Shown: piece after piece, positions 1-6,333 of the stretch
Layout of the letters: each line of letters begins with the position of its first letter
How positions within the stretch are numbered: position 1 is the first letter of the stretch
NCBI GenBank assembly: GCA_947459855.1
Contig: CANHFL010000059.1
Location: 1-6,786 of the forward strand
Length of the DNA stretch: 6,786 nt
Reading direction: 5' to 3'
DNA from: Planctomycetaceae bacterium
GTDB lineage: Bacteria; Planctomycetota; Phycisphaerae; Phycisphaerales; SM1A02
Program-made: the position numbers and the translations under genes
Notes under the pieces: generated by a model
Databases searched by the model: none
What the model was told of the DNA's origin: nothing
Seen by the model: only the letters and a program-made list of their open reading frames with translations

Positions 1-1770
1 GCGGAACTTCGGTGCGTTGCCGGCGTGCTTGCCGTCGGTCTGGAGCAGGGAGACCTTGCGTCCCTTCAGCGCGATCGCGCTGCCCTTGATGGTGCCCCAC
101 GGGTAGATGATGGGGTTCAGCGGGATCGCCACGCCGCCGCCGGTGTCGGTGCCGCCCGAGGGTGCGCCGCCGCCGTTGATGCCGCCGCCGGTGCCGTTGT
201 CGCCGTTGCCCGGCGTCGAACCGTCCTGGGGCAGGCCGTCCTCGCCCAGCGGCCCTGCCGCGGGGCCCGCGACGTCGCCCGGGTCGGTGCCGACCGCGGC
301 GTTGGCGAAGCCGAACGTCCACGCGTTGCCGGTGCTCGAGGTCGGCGTCTCGCCGCCGACGATCGCGAAGTCCGGGTCGGTGGGCGCGATCGCGACCGCG
401 CGGCCGATGCTGGTGTTCGCCGTGACGATCGAGGGCGACCAGAGGTCGCCGGTGTCGGCGCCGTCGCGGATCGCCCAGTCGGCGCCCTGCTTGGTGAAGC
501 AGAATCCCGCGCCGGCGTTGACGATCTGCGCGTAAGGGGACTGGGCGTCGCCGGTTTCGAGCGCGGTCTCGTAGCCTGGCGCGCCGACGACGATCTCGGG
601 CGGCTGGCTGGCGCTCATCGCCACCGAGTAGCCGAAGTTGTTGTTGACGTTCGCGATGCGCGGCAGGAGGGCAGCGTCCTCCGACCAGGTCGCACCGTCG
701 GCGCTCGAGAAGACGTAGGCCGCTCCGTTGCCCGACGTGTTGTCGCTCGTGCCGGTGGGGGCGCCGACCACCAGGTAGTCGGTGGCGCCGTCGAGCACGG
801 CGATCGACGCGCCGAACTGCGCTCCCGCGGTCACCGTGCCCGGCAGGATGCGGCCCGTCGAGACGAAGCTCGCCCCGGCGCTCGCGCGCTTGAAGACCAT
901 CGCGCTGCCGGCGTTCACCTTGCCGTAGACGTCGTCGTTCTGGATGCCGACCGCGACCAGGTTGCCGCTGACGGCCACCTTGGTGCCCAGCTGGTCGTTG
1001 CCGCCGCCGGCAGGGTCGGCCAGCTTCTGCTTCTGCTCGTAGGTTCCGCTGCCGTTGCGCACGTAGACGTACGCCGCACCGGTGTTCGAGGACCCCGAGA
1101 GCGGCGCACCGATGACCGCGGTGCCGCGGTCCAGCGCGACGCTGAAGCCGAACTGGTCGATGGACTGCAGGTCGCTCGGCAGGAGCTCCTGCGAGGGCAT
1201 GCGCGTGTCGCTGCCGGTGCTCGGGAACGTCGTCTCGACGCCCCACGAGTCGGCCGCGGGGTCCTTCGCGTAGACGAACGCGCCGCCGGCGAACGTCGCG
1301 GCGCCGCCGTAGGCCCAGGCGCCCACGATGATGTCGTCGTTCTGCGGGTCGATCGCCACCGCGCAGCCAGTCTGGCAGAGCGAGAGCTCGGGCGCGATCA
1401 GGCGCTGCATGAACGTCCACGTGTCGCTGCCGGGGGTGCGCTTGAAGACGTAGGCCGAGCCCGCGCCGTTGACCGTGGTGCCGTTCGCGCGCCGCAGCGG
1501 GGTGTCCGGTGCGCCGATGACGGCGTACCGGTCGTTCATCGCGATCGCGAAGCCGTAGCGCCAGCCGCTGCGGACCGTCTCCGTGACGTTGCCGGCGACG
1601 GTCAACTTCCCGCCCGGGACCCAGGCGTCGATGGTCGCGGGAGGCACCGCCGCGGCCGCGTCGGGAGCGGGCAGGGCGATGGCCGCGGCGCCCGTTGCCA
1701 GGGCGGCAACGACTCCGAGCAGGCGCGCGGTCGGACGGTCACACGGGAAACCAGGATTCGTGCTGGGCAT
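1..1770 (-). CDS. Secreted FG-GAP-type seven-bladed beta-propeller protein, C-terminus cut by window edge
   Basis: The minus-strand frame is open for 590 codons from ATG 1770-1768 to base 1 with no stop, so the gene is partial at its 3' end. The N-terminus reads as a Sec signal peptide: Arg at 12 and 16, a hydrophobic stretch at 17-33, and a likely cut after the Ala run near residue 41. Residues 66-488 hold seven blade-like repeats with FGxSVA and VIGAP/VVGAP signatures. They start near residues 69, 132, 206, 260, 318, 378 and 453, and most end in an AYVF-like strand. This matches the FG-GAP_2 style of propeller. The integrin-type DxDxDG calcium loops are not evident. A Gly/Asp/Pro-rich linker (about 495-548) leads to a region at 551-590 that I do not recognise. 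An AGG six bases before the ATG is a modest ribosome site. An in-frame ATG at 1824-1822 would add 18 residues but lacks a ribosome site and lengthens the signal n-region. Propeller call is firm; ligand and role are unknown. Confidence 0.92.
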   Translation of the reverse strand, partial: MPSTNPGFPCDRPTARLLGVVAALATGAAAIALPAPDAAAAVPPATIDAWVPGGKLTVAGNVTETVRSGWRYGFAIAMNDRYAVIGAPDTPLRRANGTTVNGAGSAYVFKRTPGSDTWTFMQRLIAPELSLCQTGCAVAIDPQNDDIIVGAWAYGGAATFAGGAFVYAKDPAADSWGVETTFPSTGSDTRMPSQELLPSDLQSIDQFGFSVALDRGTAVIGAPLSGSSNTGAAYVYVRNGSGTYEQKQKLADPAGGGNDQLGTKVAVSGNLVAVGIQNDDVYGKVNAGSAMVFKRASAGASFVSTGRILPGTVTAGAQFGASIAVLDGATDYLVVGAPTGTSDNTSGNGAAYVFSSADGATWSEDAALLPRIANVNNNFGYSVAMSASQPPEIVVGAPGYETALETGDAQSPYAQIVNAGAGFCFTKQGADWAIRDGADTGDLWSPSIVTANTSIGRAVAIAPTDPDFAIVGGETPTSSTGNAWTFGFANAAVGTDPGDVAGPAAGPLGEDGLPQDGSTPGNGDNGTGGGINGGGAPSGGTDTGGGVAIPLNPIIYPWGTIKGSAIALKGRKVSLLQTDGKHAGNAPKFR

Positions 1771-1815
1771 GTTGGACCTGCGGGCCCGGGAAGGGGCCCC
1801 GCCACCAGTATCTAT

Positions 1816-1840
1816 GTGGAACATGGGCTTGCTATTCCAC
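1816..1840. promoter_or_regulatory. Imperfectly placed dyad GTGGAA-N13-TTCCAC, possible operator
   Basis: GTGGAA at 1816-1821 is the exact reverse complement of TTCCAC at 1835-1840, with 13 bases between. It sits in the AT-richer island of the divergent intergenic region, where an operator acting on both genes would be expected. The arms are only six bases, so chance is a real alternative. The 8-base palindrome TGGCGCCA at 1855-1862 lies just beyond it. Confidence 0.25.
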
Positions 1841-1893
1841 GGTTGTCGTCGATTTGGCGCCAGATTCCGGACATATGGACGCAGGAGGCCCGT

Positions 1894-1933
1894 TGAGCCG
1901 ATCCCATGGGCTCAGGCGGGGGCAATCCGCCTG
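1894..1933 (+). promoter_or_regulatory. Two abutting small hairpins in the leader of the EF-hand/LTxxQ gene
   Basis: TGAGCC at 1894-1899 pairs with GGCTCA at 1909-1914 around a 9-base loop. CAGGCGG at 1913-1919 pairs perfectly with CCGCCTG at 1927-1933 around a 7-base loop. The two stems share bases 1913-1914, so they may be alternatives rather than simultaneous. They end 17 bases before the AAGGAG ribosome site. No T-run follows, so they do not look like terminators. A role in message stability or translation is inference only. Confidence 0.35.
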
Positions 1934-1950
1934 CAGAACGTCCGGGAACC

Positions 1951-1956
1951 AAGGAG
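1951..1956 (+). promoter_or_regulatory. Ribosome binding site deciding the start of the EF-hand/LTxxQ gene
   Basis: AAGGAG lies ten bases before ATG 1967-1969. The reading frame is open upstream to 1583 or beyond, so this site and the signal peptide immediately after it are what fix the start. A second in-frame ATG at 1976 is too far away (19 bases). Confidence 0.75.
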
Positions 1957-1966
1957 ACACCGACCG

Positions 1967-3865
1967 ATGCATCACATGTCCTTCGCCTCGTCCCCGTCCG
2001 CATCGCGGCTGCTCGCCGCTTCGGCGATCGCGGTCGCCGCGGTCCTTGCCGACGCGCCCGCCGCGCTGGCGATGCAGGCCGCAGCTGACGCTCCCCCCGC
2101 GGGCGGCGCCCCGGCTGCGGGCGCTCCCAAGCAGGACGGCGGCAACGGCGGTCGCCGCGGCCAGGGCGGCGGCGGTGGCGGTGGCGGTGGCGGCCAGGGC
2201 GGCGGAATGTTCGGCATGGGCGGTGGCCGTGGCGGCCGCATGGGCGGCATGGGCCTGCAGAACCAGATGCGCGAGGCCTTCGAGCCCGACTTCATGCGCC
2301 GCGACGTGCCGCTCTTCAAGGAGCAGCTGACGCTGGAGGAGGCGCAGCTGACCGTGCTCGAGCAGCTGATGCGCGACTACGAGGACGCGTTCAGTCCCGC
2401 GCGCGATGAGATCACCGGGCAGATGCAGGAACTGGGCCGCCAGATGATGGCCCCCATGATGAATCCGCAGAACATGGAGAAGTGGCGCGACTCGATGACC
2501 AAGGCGCGCGAGCAGATGGACCAGATGGAGGCCGAGAAGGGCGCCCCGCTCTCGCAGGAGGAGCGCCAGCAGTTCTTCCGCGACTCGATGCAGAAGCTCG
2601 GCGAGGAAATGCAGAAGGAGATGAAGGCCAGCGGCGCGTTCGAGGAGATGCGCACGCAGGTCGGCGCCATCGTCACCGAGTTCAACAAGTGGCAGGCCAC
2701 CAAGTCCCGCCTGCGCAAGACCTTCGTGGACGGCATGCAGGCATCGCTCACCGACGCGCAGACCAAGAAGTGGCCGGCGTTCATGCGGTTCCTGGCGCGC
2801 GAGAAGACCCTGCCGCGCTCGACGATGAGCGGCGAGGGCGTGAACCTGTTCGTGGTGCTGGACGAGTCGGGCCTCTCCAAGGAGACGTTCGAGAAGCTCC
2901 AGCCGATCATGGACGAGTACGAGCTCCAGCTCGACCAGGCGCTGACCGCTCGCAACGACTTCCTGGCCTCGAACGAGTCGAAGTACCTGGAGTCGATCTG
3001 GAAGGGCGACCAGGATGCGGCCAAGAAGTTCGCCGGCCGCTCGATCGAGCTGCGCGAGAAGGTCCGTGAGGTCAACGACCGCTACCGCGAGGCGATCTGC
3101 GCGCAGCTCTCGGCCGACGAGGCCGGCCGCGTCCGCAAGGCGGCCCTCTCCGCCGCGTACGACCGCGTCTACCGTTCCAACCCCGTCGAGCGCGCGTTCG
3201 AGGCCGCGCTGCAGATCGAGGGCCTGGATGCGGGCGTCGTCGACTCGCTGAAGGCGCTCGAGCAGCAGTACGGCACCGAGCTCTCGCCGCTCAACGACCG
3301 GCTCGCGCAGGCCATCCGCAAGGAGGAGCCCACGCAGCAGACCGAGGAGATGGTGCGCATCGTCGGCTTCATGACCGGCGACGTGCCGATGTCGCAGATG
3401 TTCCGCGGCCAGGGCGGCGGCGCCCAGGGCGAGTCGCGCAAGCTGTTCGACGAGCGCAACGAGATGAACGACAAGTACATGGAGCGCATCAAGGCGCTGC
3501 TCACCCCCGAGCAGTACGAGTCGCTGCCGAAGCAGCGCGGGAACCGCGCGGGCATGGGCAACGTCTTCGCCGGCGGCGGACCGATCAAGCTGAGCGACCT
3601 GCCGCAGCAGGCCCAGGACCGCATGAAGGAGTTCGACAAGAACAACGACGGCACGATCGACGACACCGAGCGCGCCGCGATGGTCGAGCAGTTCCGCCAG
3701 CGCGGCTTCCCGGGCGGCGGAGGCATGATGTTCGGCGGTGCCGGCGGCGGCCAGGGCGGCCAGCCGCAGGACGCGCAGGGCGGGAACGGCCGGCGCGGCA
3801 ATCGCGGAAATCGTGGCGGCAATGGGCAGGGTGACGGCCAGGGGGGCGGCACGCCGCAGAACTGA
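1967..3865 (+). CDS. Secreted helical protein with LTxxQ (Spy/CpxP-like) motifs, one EF-hand and Gly-rich arms
   Basis: 632 residues; I do not recognise it as a named family. A Sec signal peptide (Arg 14, hydrophobic core 15-28, cut after AxALA-type residues at 35) sends it out of the cytoplasm. Residues 57-96 are Gly-rich, with ten Gly in a row at 67-76. From about 100 to 550 it is charged and helix-prone. LTxxQ-like motifs occur at 121 (LTLEEAQ), 195 (LSQEERQ), 261 (LTDAQ), 381 (LSADEA) and 512 (LTPEQ). This motif is typical of the Spy/CpxP family of periplasmic chaperones and metal-stress proteins. Residues 160-219 contain 11 Met, partly in heptad spacing. DKNNDGTIDDTE at 557-568 is a complete EF-hand loop with Asp/Asn at 1, 3, 5 and Glu at 12; it is unpaired. 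The tail (583-632) is Gly/Arg/Asn/Gln-rich. There is a single Cys (378) in the mature part. A calcium- or metal-responsive periplasmic chaperone or scaffold is an inference. The gene is transcribed divergently from the upstream propeller gene. Confidence 0.92.
   Translation: MHHMSFASSPSASRLLAASAIAVAAVLADAPAALAMQAAADAPPAGGAPAAGAPKQDGGNGGRRGQGGGGGGGGGGQGGGMFGMGGGRGGRMGGMGLQNQMREAFEPDFMRRDVPLFKEQLTLEEAQLTVLEQLMRDYEDAFSPARDEITGQMQELGRQMMAPMMNPQNMEKWRDSMTKAREQMDQMEAEKGAPLSQEERQQFFRDSMQKLGEEMQKEMKASGAFEEMRTQVGAIVTEFNKWQATKSRLRKTFVDGMQASLTDAQTKKWPAFMRFLAREKTLPRSTMSGEGVNLFVVLDESGLSKETFEKLQPIMDEYELQLDQALTARNDFLASNESKYLESIWKGDQDAAKKFAGRSIELREKVREVNDRYREAICAQLSADEAGRVRKAALSAAYDRVYRSNPVERAFEAALQIEGLDAGVVDSLKALEQQYGTELSPLNDRLAQAIRKEEPTQQTEEMVRIVGFMTGDVPMSQMFRGQGGGAQGESRKLFDERNEMNDKYMERIKALLTPEQYESLPKQRGNRAGMGNVFAGGGPIKLSDLPQQAQDRMKEFDKNNDGTIDDTERAAMVEQFRQRGFPGGGGMMFGGAGGGQGGQPQDAQGGNGRRGNRGNRGGNGQGDGQGGGTPQN
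2165..2194 (+). repeat. Poly-glycine codon run, mixed GGC/GGT
   Basis: Ten consecutive Gly codons encode residues 67-76 of the EF-hand/LTxxQ protein, with GGT and GGC alternating over the centre. It is flanked by further GGC-rich sequence. Length changes here would stay in frame if they occurred in units of three or six bases, so the Gly arm may vary between strains. Confidence 0.8.
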
Positions 3866-3877
3866 CGGATCCCGGAC

Positions 3878-3893
3878 CCGGGGAACGCCCCGG
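3878..3893 (+). other. Short GC hairpin just after the EF-hand/LTxxQ gene
   Basis: CCGGGG at 3878-3883 pairs perfectly with CCCCGG at 3888-3893 around the loop AACG, 12 bases after the TGA stop. No T-run follows. It may protect the 3' end of the message or help termination together with the larger hairpin downstream. Confidence 0.5.
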
Positions 3894-3907
3894 CATGTCC
3901 CTGAACT

Positions 3908-3959
3908 TGGCCCCGGTTCCCTGCAGGACCTTTCCTCGCGCGGAACCGGGGCTATCTTT
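3908..3959 (+). terminator. Terminator-like hairpin between the EF-hand/LTxxQ gene and the choice-of-anchor B gene
   Basis: GCCCCGGTTCC at 3910-3920 is the exact reverse complement of GGAACCGGGGC at 3942-3952, giving an 11-bp stem that can extend by a G-T and a T-A pair to 3908/3954. The loop is large (21 bases) and contains a smaller AGGA/TCCT pairing. A weak T-rich stretch (ATCTTT) follows. It ends about 50 bases before the next start codon, so it most likely ends the upstream transcript. A regulatory leader for the downstream gene is the alternative. Confidence 0.6.
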
Positions 3960-3992
3960 CATGCGGCCCGGCCCGCGGGCGTACTGTCACTC

Positions 3993-3996
3993 GGAG
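3993..3996 (+). promoter_or_regulatory. Ribosome binding site deciding the start of the choice-of-anchor B gene
   Basis: GGAG lies nine bases before ATG 4006-4008. The frame is open upstream to an ATG at 3895, but that start would place translation through the terminator-like hairpin and bury the signal peptide 37 residues in. Confidence 0.7.
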
Positions 3997-4005
3997 ACCC
4001 CACTG

Positions 4006-6252
4006 ATGAAGATCCGCGCCCTGCTCGGCGTCGCCGCCGCTGCCGCCTCCGTCGTCGTCGCCACCGCCATCGCGCACGTGGACGACCCGAAGGCCCGTGA
4101 CCTGCTCCCGCCGGTCTATGCCCCCGCATACCGATCGGCCGAGGGCGGCGTCGCCGCCGAGACGTTCGCGCAGAGCGGGATGCACCTCAAGAGCTGGCTG
4201 CCGCTGAACTCGTTCGCCGGGACGCCCACGTCCGGCAACGACTGCTGGGGCTACGTGAGCCCCTCCGGCCGCGAGTACGCGATCATGGGCCTCTCGAACG
4301 GCACCGCGTTCGTGGACATCACCAACCCGGGCAATGCCCAGACGGTGGCGCTGATCACCGGGCCCACCAGCCTCTGGCGCTGCGTCAAGACCTATGGCAC
4401 CTACTGCTACGCCTGCAGCGAGGGCGGCAACGGCGTCCAGGTCATCAACATGGCGAACATCGACGGGGCCAACGCATCGCAGCCGCGCGTTTCGCTGGTG
4501 CGCGAGGTGACCGTCGGCGGGACGACCAACGCGACCCACACGATCTTCGTCGACACCGCCAGCGGATTCCTCTATCGCGCGGGCGGCGGGTCCCACGGCC
4601 TTCGCGTCTACGACCTCCGGACGGATCCCGGCAATCCCGTGTTCGTGGGCAGCTGGGACAACGTCTACGTCCACGAGGCGCAGATCGTGACCTACACGAG
4701 CGGGCCCTATGCAGGCAGGCAGATCGCGTTCTGCTGCGGCGGCGCGAGCGGCGGACAGGTCAACACGGGCGTGTACATCGTCGACGTGACCAACAAGAGC
4801 GCCATGACGCAGCTGTCGTACACGACCTACCCGGGGGCGAAGTTCTGCCACCAGAGCTGGCTGTCGAACGACCTGGCCCGCATCTACATCAACGATGAGC
4901 TCGACGAGGGCGCCACGACGAACCTGACCACCACCATCGTGATGAACGTGGCCAACCTGTCCGCGCCCTTCGTCGAGGGCGCGTTCAACAACGGCAACGC
5001 CGCGATCGGCCACAACCTCTACATCAAGGACAACCTCCTCTTCGAGGCGAACTACCGGAGCGGCGTCCGCGTCTTCGACCTCGCGCAGAGCGCCGGGAAT
5101 CCGCCGGAGGTCGCTTACTTCGACACCTGGCCCGGAGACGATCTCCCGCAGTTCAACGGCTTGTGGAACATCTGGCCGTACTTCCCCAGCGGCACGGTCA
5201 TCGGCAGCGACCTCAACCGCGGGCTGTTCGTCTGGAAGATGGGACCCGCTCCCGCATCGTTCGCATTCCCGGGCGGCCGGCCCACCATGGTGCCGCCGTC
5301 GGGCGGCACCGTCACCGTCGACGTCGTTCCCTCCGCGGGCACGACCATCCCGGCGGGTGCGGTCAAGATGCAGGTCGTCGTCGGTGCCACGGCGACGGAC
5401 GTGGTCGCCGTCCCGCAGGGCGGCAACCGCTACCTGGCGCAGTTCCCGGCGATCCCCTGCACGTCGCAGTTCTCGTACTCGTTCCGCGTGGACCTTCCGG
5501 GCGACTCATACGCCGACCCGTCCGGGCCCAGCAGCGCGATCTCGGCGAGCGGCCTCTCGGTGACGCTCAACGACGCCTGCGAAGCGCAGGGTGCGTGGCA
5601 GCTGAGCGCGCCCGGCGACAACGCGACCGCCGGCCTCTGGACCAACGCCGACCCGGTCGGCACCGCTGCGCAGCCCGAGGACGACCATTCCGCGACCGGC
5701 ACGAGGTGCTTCGTCACGGGCAACGGCGCCGCGGGCGGCGCGGTGGGTGCGGCCGACATCGACGGCGGCACCACGACGCTGACCTCGCCCTCGTTCCTGG
5801 CCTCCGGCCCGAACTCGTTCATCAGCTACTGGCGCTGGTACTCGAACAACCAGGGCGCGGCGCCCGGCGAGGACAGCATGCCCGTGCTCATCTCCAACGA
5901 CGGCGGCACCAACTGGGTGCAGCTGGAGCTGGTCACGGAGAACGCCGGCGCCTGGGTGCAGAAGTCGTTCCGCATCTCGGACTTCGTCGTGCCGACGTCC
6001 AACATGAAGCTGCGCTTCGTGGCCCGCGACCTGATCAACGGCTCGGTCGTGGAGGCCGCCGTGGACGACGTGCAGGTCATCAACTACGACTGCTCGGTCG
6101 CGGCCGACATCAACCGCGACGGCAAGGTGGACGGAGCCGATCTGGGCCTCCTGCTCTCGGGCTGGGGCCAGGCCGGCTCGACGGACCTCAACCAGGACGG
6201 CACCACGGACGGCGCCGACCTCGGGGCGCTGCTCTCGGCCTGGGCGCCGTGA
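4006..6252 (+). CDS. Secreted choice-of-anchor B (LVIVD-type) beta-propeller protein with MAM-like and dockerin-like C-terminal modules
   Basis: 748 residues. A Sec signal peptide (Lys 2, Arg 4, hydrophobic to 22) is cut after ATAIA at 23. Residues about 45-412 form a propeller of the choice-of-anchor B family. Its signatures are AFVDITNP, SLWRCVKTYGTYCYACSE, GLRVYDL, CHQSWLSND, GHNLYIKDN, GVRVFDL, NGLWNIWPY and SDLNRGLFVW. A Pro-rich linker leads to a beta-sandwich-like stretch (about 426-525). Residues 529-692 are a MAM-like jelly-roll with DPVGT, AQPEDDHSATGTRCFVTG, YWRWYSN and AAVDDV, a module often seen at the C-terminus of secreted planctomycete proteins. The end carries two dockerin-like calcium loops, DINRDGKVDGAD at 701-712 and DLNQDGTTDGAD at 727-738, each followed by an LLSGW/LLSAW helix. 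The family name reflects a constant propeller joined to varied C-terminal anchors; here the anchor is dockerin-like. There are 11 Cys in the mature protein, which suggests disulfides. The substrate is unknown. It is flanked by hairpins on both sides, so probably monocistronic. Confidence 0.96.
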   Translation: MKIRALLGVAAAAASVVVATAIAHVDDPKARDLLPPVYAPAYRSAEGGVAAETFAQSGMHLKSWLPLNSFAGTPTSGNDCWGYVSPSGREYAIMGLSNGTAFVDITNPGNAQTVALITGPTSLWRCVKTYGTYCYACSEGGNGVQVINMANIDGANASQPRVSLVREVTVGGTTNATHTIFVDTASGFLYRAGGGSHGLRVYDLRTDPGNPVFVGSWDNVYVHEAQIVTYTSGPYAGRQIAFCCGGASGGQVNTGVYIVDVTNKSAMTQLSYTTYPGAKFCHQSWLSNDLARIYINDELDEGATTNLTTTIVMNVANLSAPFVEGAFNNGNAAIGHNLYIKDNLLFEANYRSGVRVFDLAQSAGNPPEVAYFDTWPGDDLPQFNGLWNIWPYFPSGTVIGSDLNRGLFVWKMGPAPASFAFPGGRPTMVPPSGGTVTVDVVPSAGTTIPAGAVKMQVVVGATATDVVAVPQGGNRYLAQFPAIPCTSQFSYSFRVDLPGDSYADPSGPSSAISASGLSVTLNDACEAQGAWQLSAPGDNATAGLWTNADPVGTAAQPEDDHSATGTRCFVTGNGAAGGAVGAADIDGGTTTLTSPSFLASGPNSFISYWRWYSNNQGAAPGEDSMPVLISNDGGTNWVQLELVTENAGAWVQKSFRISDFVVPTSNMKLRFVARDLINGSVVEAAVDDVQVINYDCSVAADINRDGKVDGADLGLLLSGWGQAGSTDLNQDGTTDGADLGALLSAWAP

Positions 6253-6288
6253 TCCGCAGGCACGCTCCGCTGCCATCCACGTGATCCG

Positions 6289-6329
6289 AACCGCCCCGCC
6301 GGCGCAACCCGGCGGGGCGGTTTCCTGTT
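6289..6329 (+). terminator. Strong intrinsic terminator after the choice-of-anchor B gene
   Basis: AACCGCCCCGCCGG at 6289-6302 pairs perfectly over 14 bp with CCGGCGGGGCGGTT at 6309-6322, with the loop CGCAAC, followed by a T-rich stretch (TTTCCTGTT when the stem's last two T are included in the run). It lies 36 bases after the TGA. The A residues at the base of the left arm also make it usable in the reverse direction. This is the clearest terminator in the window. Confidence 0.88.
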
Positions 6330-6333
6330 CAAT

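Larger units (their letters stand above)
1771..1966. promoter_or_regulatory. Divergent intergenic region between the propeller gene and the EF-hand/LTxxQ gene
   Basis: Both flanking genes are transcribed away from this 196-base gap, so promoters for both should lie here. Bases about 1808-1876 are clearly less GC-rich than the rest of the window, as expected for a promoter zone. I could not find a convincing -35/-10 pair with normal spacing on either strand. The part nearest the minus-strand gene (1780-1802) is very GC-rich and self-complementary, including the palindromes CGGGCCCG and GGGGCCCC. The part nearest the plus-strand gene carries two small hairpins and a ribosome binding site, listed separately. 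Confidence 0.5.

Noticed and set aside
1771..1824. An upstream start for the minus-strand propeller gene at 1824
   Set aside because: It lacks a ribosome site and would give a signal n-region over 30 residues long. It cannot be fully excluded.
1829..1882. Candidate promoter elements such as TTGCTA, TTGTCG and CATATG
   Set aside because: No pair has both fair consensus matches and a 16-18 base spacing, so no specific promoter is called.
25..1896. A 623-codon open frame on the plus strand
   Set aside because: It is antisense to the FG-GAP propeller gene. Its translation is an Ala/Arg/Gly/Asp/Val-rich string with no domain, whereas the minus strand gives seven clear propeller repeats and a signal peptide. 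Long antisense frames are common at this GC content.
1583..1966. A 128-residue N-terminal extension of the EF-hand/LTxxQ protein
   Set aside because: The frame is open, but the extension would overlap the 5' end of the divergent propeller gene and bury a good signal peptide. AAGGAG before ATG 1967 marks the start.
2165..2206. GGC/GGT run as a possible CRISPR or satellite repeat
   Set aside because: It is a poly-Gly codon run inside a gene, with no spacers and no repeat unit longer than six bases.
3895..4005. An upstream start for the choice-of-anchor B protein at 3895
   Set aside because: It would put 37 residues before a well-formed signal peptide and translate through the terminator-like hairpin. 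GGAG sits nine bases before ATG 4006.
3952..5013. A 353-codon open frame on the minus strand
   Set aside because: It is a shadow of the choice-of-anchor B gene, with composition skewed to Val/Arg/Ala/Asp/Gly and no recognisable motif.
5163..6284. A 373-codon open frame on the plus strand in another frame
   Set aside because: It overlaps the MAM-like and dockerin-like coding region; its product is Arg/Gly-rich shadow sequence.
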